A stretch of DNA of 9,667 nt. It comes from JBGTKH01 sp041744735. Lineage in GTDB: Bacteria; Planctomycetota; Planctomycetia; Pirellulales; Pirellulaceae. A program made the translations under genes and the position numbers. The notes below the pieces were generated by a model. The model was not told where the DNA came from. It ran no database searches and saw nothing but the letters and a program-made list of their open reading frames with translations. Numbering within the stretch: position 1 is the first letter of the stretch; each line of letters begins with the position of its first letter. The stretch spans positions 1 to 9,667 of the forward strand of contig JBGTKH010000678.1 of assembly GCA_041744735.1 (NCBI GenBank), read 5' to 3'. Positions 5,776-9,667 of this stretch are shown one piece after another.

Positions 5776-6018
5776 TCAACGATCAGTCGGTTCATCCGAT
5801 GTAGGGTCGATCTGCGCCGCTGTCTTTTCCGACCGTGTCACCCAAACCGTTGTCGGAACGTTCAGTCCAATTTTGGCCGTTTCAGAATCGGGGTCGTACC
5901 ACGGCATTTCGCCGATTGCGACCTGATCGGCGCCGATCGCCAAGCGTGCAAGAAGAGGCACGCATTCGAGGTCGGCGAGCGACGTACCAGTGGCGTCGTT
6001 AACGGTCTGTGGGTTCAT
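5776..6018 (-). CDS. Candidate graspetide precursor peptide A3
   Basis: An 80-residue peptide. The blocks are VPLLARLA (20-27), YDPDSET (41-47) and IDPTSDEPTDR at the end. The segment between blocks 2 and 3 (AKIGLNVPTTVWVTRSEK) is hydrophobic and distinct from the other copies. The only in-frame ATG (6016-6018) lies inside the last codons of the preceding array gene, whose stop is at 5999; the two coding regions overlap by 20 bases in different frames. No Shine-Dalgarno sequence is seen, so translation is probably coupled to the gene before. ARLA is the closest copy to the ARFL part of the microviridin leader motif PFFARFL. Confidence 0.72.
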   Translation of the reverse strand: MNPQTVNDATGTSLADLECVPLLARLAIGADQVAIGEMPWYDPDSETAKIGLNVPTTVWVTRSEKTAAQIDPTSDEPTDR

Positions 6019-6208
6019 CGCTGGTTGGATCGATTCTCTGCTCGGTTAGTGTGGTGTGCGTCATGCAAAGCGGTAATGGTTGCGTTGCACTTTTGGTTTC
6101 ACATGTCTCACTGCCGACATTGTACACGATAATGTCGAAGCCGGGAGAGGGCCGCTGCAAGGTCGCCAATTTGGCGAGAAGCGGCAGACGATTGGAAGTC
6201 GCTTGCAT
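5999..6208 (-). CDS. Candidate graspetide precursor peptide A4
   Basis: A 69-residue peptide with ATG at 6206-6208 and GGAG eight bases upstream. The blocks are LPLLAKLA (8-15), YNVGSET (29-35) and IDPTSDEPTDR at the end. Between blocks 2 and 3 lies a Thr-rich stretch (CETKSATQPLPLCMTHTTLT) with two Cys. The spacing from block 2 to block 3 is 31 residues. It begins 25 bases after the stop of A5. Its last codons contain the start codon of A3. Block 3 is identical to that of A3, although the DNA there is under two reading frames. Confidence 0.75.
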   Translation of the reverse strand: MQATSNRLPLLAKLATLQRPSPGFDIIVYNVGSETCETKSATQPLPLCMTHTTLTEQRIDPTSDEPTDR

Positions 6209-6233
6209 TCACAAGTCTCCAATTGACAAGGAA

Positions 6234-6434
6234 TCATCGGTCGTTCGGCTCATCGAGTGTCGGATCAAGATTGGCCCTCGTTGTGAATGAGCCGGTCGCG
6301 CGAATCGAGGATTGGTCGACCTCAGCCCAACATTGGCTCGATTCAGTGTATGGATTATACGTTAGCGTTTCCAGGCGGAAACTATCTGCATTTGGAACGT
6401 GAGCCAATCGGACAAGTATAGGCAGACCACACAT
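6234..6434 (-). CDS. Candidate graspetide precursor peptide A5 (first of five)
   Basis: The most diverged copy, 66 residues if it starts at ATG 6432-6434. The blocks are LPILVRLA (4-11), YNPYTES (26-32) and LDPTLDEPNDR at the C-terminus. The spacing from block 2 to block 3 is 31 residues. Block 3 has Leu in place of Ser and Asn in place of Thr, so two potential ester donors are missing while the DPT, DE and DR positions remain; its ring pattern may be simpler. An alternative ATG at 6489-6491 would add 19 polar residues but overlap the membrane-protein gene. Neither start has a clear Shine-Dalgarno sequence. With the start at 6434 the gap to the membrane-protein stop is 13 bases, supporting one transcript. 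Confidence 0.68.
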   Translation of the reverse strand: MCGLPILVRLAHVPNADSFRLETLTYNPYTESSQCWAEVDQSSIRATGSFTTRANLDPTLDEPNDR

Positions 6435-6447
6435 GCTGTCGTTGTCG

Positions 6448-7626
6448 TCACGGGAGTGAGGGCTGTGCCTTTGTTTTTCGTTCCTCTTCATTGCTGTGGT
6501 TCTCGTTTGTTTCGCGTGTTTCTTTGGCGACTTGCTTCTCCAACGCCTGCAGGAAAACGAGCAGGTCATCCACTTTTTGCGTCAAGGCGACTATTTTGCC
6601 ATCGAGTTGCTTAGCCGCATCGCTGCCATCCGAACGAAGCGTCTCAAGCTGATCACTGAGGGACTCGTGATGCACCTCGCCCTGGTCTTTGAGTTGACGC
6701 AACGCGGTCATCAGCTCAGTGATTTTGGCGATAATTTCAGCCCTCTGGGACGCGAGCGACTGGAGGATCACCTGATTCTGATCGCGAATCGCCGCGATGT
6801 CCTGACGGATAGTCTGCATTTCGGCATGCACACGCTGCTCTGAATCCCGCATTTCGCGGGAAACATCAACGTTGAGCTGCTGGATGGCATCTGCATTTCG
6901 GGAGAATCTTCCGGCAAACGCGATAATGACCGCGACGTAAAGAATGAAGAGGATCGGGATTAACCGCAGACCCCAACGAAATGACGTCTGCGCGAGTATG
7001 ACGAGATTGACTCGCTGAAGGATTAACTGGTTCGTAGCCGTCGCCGCTGATCGCAGGCGAGCGGCAAGCCGCTGGTAAACGCGACCGCTCGTGTACTCCG
7101 CATCGGTTCCCGACAGCGATTGCGTGATCTCCTGGGTAGAGGCGACAACGCTCTCGTCGCGCGTGATTGCTCGTATCGACAATATCAGCGCTCGCAAAAA
7201 GTGCGAGGCCACCCAAACGAGGACGAGGAGCGTGACTGCCGTCGCCCAAAAAGGAACCGTCGAATACCAATTATGAACCAGAGTAACCGCCGCCGAGAGC
7301 AGTGTGAGGAAAAATGCTGTTGATCCCAGAATGACTTTTGCTTTATCGCGAACAGTGCTCTGTTTTGCCTCGGCATCCTGAACGACCGCCTTGCAATGCT
7401 CGAAGAGAAGCTTGCGACCTTCGGCCACAGAAACTGCCTCGAATTCTTGCAGGCCATTGTCGTAGGTCGCATAGTCCCTGTCGAGATCGCGTATGCCGTC
7501 TGGCACGCGCCTATGCTTTGAACATGTGCTCTCGCTTGAAAAAATCCAGTCCCCGTCTGCTGGCAGTCGAGACTTCCATCCGAGGAGCCGGCAGACCCAG
7601 CACTTAACATTTCTGTCCGGCGACAA
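6448..7626 (-). CDS. Membrane protein with long cytoplasm- or periplasm-facing coiled coil
   Basis: I do not recognise the family. The frame is open from 7755, but an ATG there would overlap the ATP-grasp gene by 152 bases and the first 45 residues look like out-of-frame sequence. TTG 7626 (392 residues, numbering used here) or GTG 7506 (352 residues) are likelier starts; the choice is unresolved. Near the start is a CWVC pair. Hydrophobic helices lie at about 98-117 (VILGSTAFFLTLLSAAVTLV), 124-144 and 219-239 (LIPILFILYVAVIIAF), followed by a heptad-rich region of roughly 120 residues (247-367) and a charged tail. No transporter ATPase or peptidase motif is visible. Its position between ligase and precursors suggests a role in export, anchoring or response to the peptides, which is inference only. 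Confidence 0.7.
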   Translation of the reverse strand: MSPDRNVKCWVCRLLGWKSRLPADGDWIFSSESTCSKHRRVPDGIRDLDRDYATYDNGLQEFEAVSVAEGRKLLFEHCKAVVQDAEAKQSTVRDKAKVILGSTAFFLTLLSAAVTLVHNWYSTVPFWATAVTLLVLVWVASHFLRALILSIRAITRDESVVASTQEITQSLSGTDAEYTSGRVYQRLAARLRSAATATNQLILQRVNLVILAQTSFRWGLRLIPILFILYVAVIIAFAGRFSRNADAIQQLNVDVSREMRDSEQRVHAEMQTIRQDIAAIRDQNQVILQSLASQRAEIIAKITELMTALRQLKDQGEVHHESLSDQLETLRSDGSDAAKQLDGKIVALTQKVDDLLVFLQALEKQVAKETRETNENHSNEEERKTKAQPSLP

Positions 7627-8581
7627 GGTGGTCGACGATTGCGGCACTGATGTTGACGCCGGTGGCTGATTCGAGCCAGGCCCATTGGCCGTTGGGGTTG
7701 ATTTCAAGGAAGACATGTTGGCCTGCTTCATCGAGGACATAGTCGATCGCTCCAAATTCGAGGCGGAGCATCTTCAAGAGTTGCACGCACTTACGCTTTT
7801 CTTCGTCTGGCAGCTCGTACGGAGCATGGTCGAGATCCGTGAGATCAACGCACCGCCAATCTGGAATATTCGCCGGAAGGTTTCGCGCGGTGATACGAGT
7901 GGCGAAGACGCGGTCGCCAACGACGGTCACCCGAATGTCCGCCGTTTTGGGAACATACTGCTGGTAAATGGACGGCGTGAATTGAATCTCGTCGTCTGCG
8001 GATAAATCGTCTTCGGCCAGTCGCGTCGTGTAGATAAATTTCCCCTCGTTGTTGTGATGAAGGAATCCAAGAAACAAGGGCTTGGCGACAATCCCATCCG
8101 GGCACGTTCGAAAGAAATCCCGAACCTCCTCAGCTGAATTGCTAATCAAAGTCCTGGGCAGCGTGAAGCCGATTCGATGCGCCTCGTTCAGTTGCACGAT
8201 CTTATGCTCCGCACGACGAATGGAGTCGGGATTGCTGATCCAGAAACAACTGAGCGAATACCAAAGTCCACGAAGGAAATCGTAGGCTTCGTCCGAAGCG
8301 AATTTCCGCACGCCGGGATCAACAATCGCGTCTGCAACGATGGGCGCGACCGGACGGCGATACCAAACGGCGCGGACGCGGCGCCACTCGAGAATCCGTT
8401 CCCTGTCAAACCAGCGCAACCGAGGGTGGGAAGTCTCACCAGGTTCGAACCTGACCGACGCACACGCGTTGATTGGAAATTCGTCCGTGTTCAGTCGAGC
8501 GAAGGCGAGTCCACGCCGCGTAATTTCGCGAACGACGAAATCCGCGGTTAAATCTTGCTTATTGGTTATGATAAGGATCAT
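7604..8581 (-). CDS. MvdC/MvdD-family ATP-grasp ligase (graspetide macrocyclase)
   Basis: A 325-residue protein. It begins MILIITNKQDLTADFVVREI and has VWYRRPVAP (72-80), the N-terminal hallmark of microviridin-type ligases. The ATP-grasp core follows: HKIVQLNEAHRIGFTLPRTL (126-145), IVAKPL (164-169), QQYVPKTADIRVTVVGDRVF (207-226), FGAIDYVLD (276-284) and VFLEINPNGQWAWLE (290-304), in which the Glu and Asn (E293, N295) bind magnesium. MvdC/MvdD-type enzymes use ATP to join side-chain hydroxyls or amines to carboxylates in a precursor peptide. The frame is open to 8830, but ATG 8579-8581 is where similarity begins and lies about 50 bases below a TATAAT. Only one ligase is present, so ester rings are expected rather than the additional lactam made by a second enzyme in microviridin pathways. 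Confidence 0.92.
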   Translation of the reverse strand: MILIITNKQDLTADFVVREITRRGLAFARLNTDEFPINACASVRFEPGETSHPRLRWFDRERILEWRRVRAVWYRRPVAPIVADAIVDPGVRKFASDEAYDFLRGLWYSLSCFWISNPDSIRRAEHKIVQLNEAHRIGFTLPRTLISNSAEEVRDFFRTCPDGIVAKPLFLGFLHHNNEGKFIYTTRLAEDDLSADDEIQFTPSIYQQYVPKTADIRVTVVGDRVFATRITARNLPANIPDWRCVDLTDLDHAPYELPDEEKRKCVQLLKMLRLEFGAIDYVLDEAGQHVFLEINPNGQWAWLESATGVNISAAIVDHLVAGQKC

Positions 8582-8632
8582 CGGATGGGGATGCGTGGGC
8601 TCGGTCTGTGGCACTGTCCGTTTGTTAAGTCG

Positions 8633-8638
8633 ATTATA
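8633..8638 (-). promoter_or_regulatory. Possible -10 element of the graspetide operon
   Basis: On the minus strand TATAAT sits about 50 bases upstream of the ATP-grasp ATG, giving a plausible leader of roughly 40 bases. I see no good -35 hexamer at 16-18 bases spacing, so the call is weak. If it is real, the ligase, membrane protein and five precursors would be one transcript of more than 3.3 kb. Confidence 0.3.
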
Positions 8639-8653
8639 GGTGGTGGAAAGCAT

Positions 8654-8955
8654 CAATGCATGTGGTTGCGCAAATGCTACTGGCAGGCGTCGGAACAGAA
8701 CTTCTGTCGTTAGCGCCTCGGTCAAGTCCGCTGACGCGTCTTCGAGTGCCGAAACGGCGGTGCGGCTGGTGTCACGGGCCGCGGGGTGTGAAAGCGGGGC
8801 GTTTCGTCTGCTTGTCCGTATCCGGCCCATCGAGCAAGAGGTGAGTGCGACTGACCGTGCCAGTGCTTGGAACGCGAGACGGGCGCGGTACCTGCGGACG
8901 CTGTACGTGTCGCCGAAGTGAACGCCGATTTCGCCCGCCGTCGGTTCGATGTGTT
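8654..8955. other. Gene-free stretch between the graspetide operon and the Rpn-like gene
   Basis: Frames on both strands are open in places (for example to 8921 on the plus strand), but none has a recognisable domain, a good start or coding-like composition. I treat it as the upstream region of the ATP-grasp operon. The boundary with the Rpn-like copy is sharp at about 8960, where similarity to 2671 onwards begins. Confidence 0.4.
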
Positions 8956-9667
8956 TCAGGCCAACGATTTCTGAAACGCCGCGAGGTCTCGGCAGGCGGC
9001 GGCTTGCCGTGTCATTTGCGTCAACTCGTCCTGGTCCTGAACCAACCGAATACGGTTTTCCAACTCAGCCGGAACTTCACCGAAACGGGTCCTCAAAACC
9101 TCGATGATTGCCCCTTGCATTGCCTCTTGCATTCCCTCCTGCATTGCCTCTTTGCGTGCTTTCGATTCCGCTTCCGCAAGTCTCTCCGCGAACAGTTCGT
9201 CAAATAGTTCGTCGATTAACGGCGATTCGATCATGATTTTCTTCCCTCCGAGAATGGCGAACACACCGGGATCATTATATCGCAAACGAGCCAAGACCTG
9301 AACGACGGCCAGCAAATTTTCCCGTTCGCCGCTCGGCGCGTGTTGGTCGATTGCGTCGCGGCATCGCTGGGCGAGCGTCAGCGGCGGTTCCGCTGAATCC
9401 GCTAACATCACCCACGGAATCAGGCCAACGTCGCCTGTCTTCAACAGTTCCTCCGCTGGAACTTGCCACAATTCTACCACGCGCCACTTGATGTTGACGC
9501 TCGTCAAACCGCGGCGGCTGCGGAGACGACGGCCGCTGGAGACACGCTGCCTGCCCTTGGGAGCCAACACCAGCACGATCACCTCGGGCAACACGCCGCG
9601 GTCGAGATAGATCAGCATCGCGTCGCGAGTCAACTGCTCCTTGGTGCGCCGGTCGGCATACGTATCG
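8956..9667 (-). CDS. Rpn/PD-(D/E)XK nuclease family protein (copy 2, N-terminus outside window)
   Basis: The frame is open to the window edge; the first visible residues are DTYADRRTKEQLTRDAM, matching STYADRR of copy 1, so about 75 N-terminal residues are missing from view. Similarity to copy 1 is high and continuous, through VLPEVIVLVLAPKGRQRVSS, VGLIPWVMLADSAEPP and FGGKK-like GGKKIMIESPLIDELF, to the same AAFQKSLA end. Copy 2 carries an extra MQEGMQEAMQGA stretch after AEAESKARKEA, from three 12-base units at 9115-9150, where copy 1 has only TLHEA. Such repeats are common length variants in this family's helical C-terminus. The gene may be intact; whether it is mobile or merely amplified is unknown. 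Confidence 0.7.
   Translation of the reverse strand, partial: DTYADRRTKEQLTRDAMLIYLDRGVLPEVIVLVLAPKGRQRVSSGRRLRSRRGLTSVNIKWRVVELWQVPAEELLKTGDVGLIPWVMLADSAEPPLTLAQRCRDAIDQHAPSGERENLLAVVQVLARLRYNDPGVFAILGGKKIMIESPLIDELFDELFAERLAEAESKARKEAMQEGMQEAMQGAIIEVLRTRFGEVPAELENRIRLVQDQDELTQMTRQAAACRDLAAFQKSLA
9115..9150. repeat. Three 12-bp tandem units inside Rpn-like copy 2
   Basis: The units TTGCATTGCCTC, TTGCATTCCCTC and CTGCATTGCCTC follow one another, each encoding on the minus strand a four-residue MQ(E/G)(G/A)-type step. Copy 1 has no such repeats at the matching place. Replication slippage is the simplest explanation, and the frame is preserved. Confidence 0.85.

Noticed and set aside
5301..6434. 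The repeated small ORFs as a CRISPR-like or non-coding repeat array
   Set aside because: The DNA similarity is limited to degenerate stretches that vary at synonymous positions, unit lengths differ, and conservation is at protein level with fixed codon spacing.
7185..7685. Frame of 166 codons overlapping the membrane protein and ATP-grasp genes
   Set aside because: It is a shadow in another frame of the minus strand; the real frames carry transmembrane helices and ATP-grasp motifs.
8582..8830. N-terminal extension of the ATP-grasp protein up to 8830
   Set aside because: The added 83 residues have no family resemblance, would place the TATAAT inside the gene, and typical ligases of this family are about 325 residues, the length obtained from ATG 8581.

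Overview
The window looks like an accessory region of a planctomycete genome (Pirellulales-like). The evidence is a C-terminal remnant of a DUF1501 protein (a family greatly expanded in planctomycetes), two copies of an Rpn/PD-(D/E)XK-type gene of the sort repeated many times in those genomes, fairly high but uneven GC, and several starts without a Shine-Dalgarno sequence. The taxon is an inference; no rRNA or other marker gene is present.

Layout. 1-270: the last codons of a gene whose tail recurs twice more in the window, then a decayed DUF1501 C-terminus. 540-2041 (+): a two-gene unit of a class I SAM-dependent methyltransferase and an AlkB-type 2-oxoglutarate/Fe(II) dioxygenase. 2263-2684 (+): a SpoVT/AbrB-domain protein and the truncated start of its overlapping partner, cut off by the 3' end of an Rpn-like gene (2666-3559, -). 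3688-5065 (+): two more copies of a DnaE-C-terminus-like tail, with a complete mazEF toxin-antitoxin pair between them. 5301-8581 (-): the main find, described below. 8956-9667 (-): a second Rpn-like copy running off the window.

The 5301-8581 block, read on the minus strand, appears to be a graspetide (omega-ester peptide, microviridin-like RiPP) locus. It has an MvdC/MvdD-family ATP-grasp ligase, a membrane protein with a long coiled coil, and then five tandem small ORFs of 64-80 codons. The five share three blocks: an N-terminal [LV]P[LI]L[AV][KR][LF]A motif resembling the microviridin leader helix motif PFFARFL, a central Y[DN]xx[ST]E[TS] motif, and an invariant C-terminal DPT[SL]DEx[TSN]DR followed directly by the stop codon. 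Spacing between blocks is nearly fixed while the residues between them differ greatly. This fits one macrocyclase acting on a family of diversified precursors. The ligase identity rests on strong motifs. The precursor assignment is an inference from the array structure and its linkage to the ligase.

The rest of the window is patchwork: three tails of one gene, a truncated operon, decayed DUF1501 pieces and duplicated Rpn genes. This suggests repeated insertion or segmental duplication at one site.
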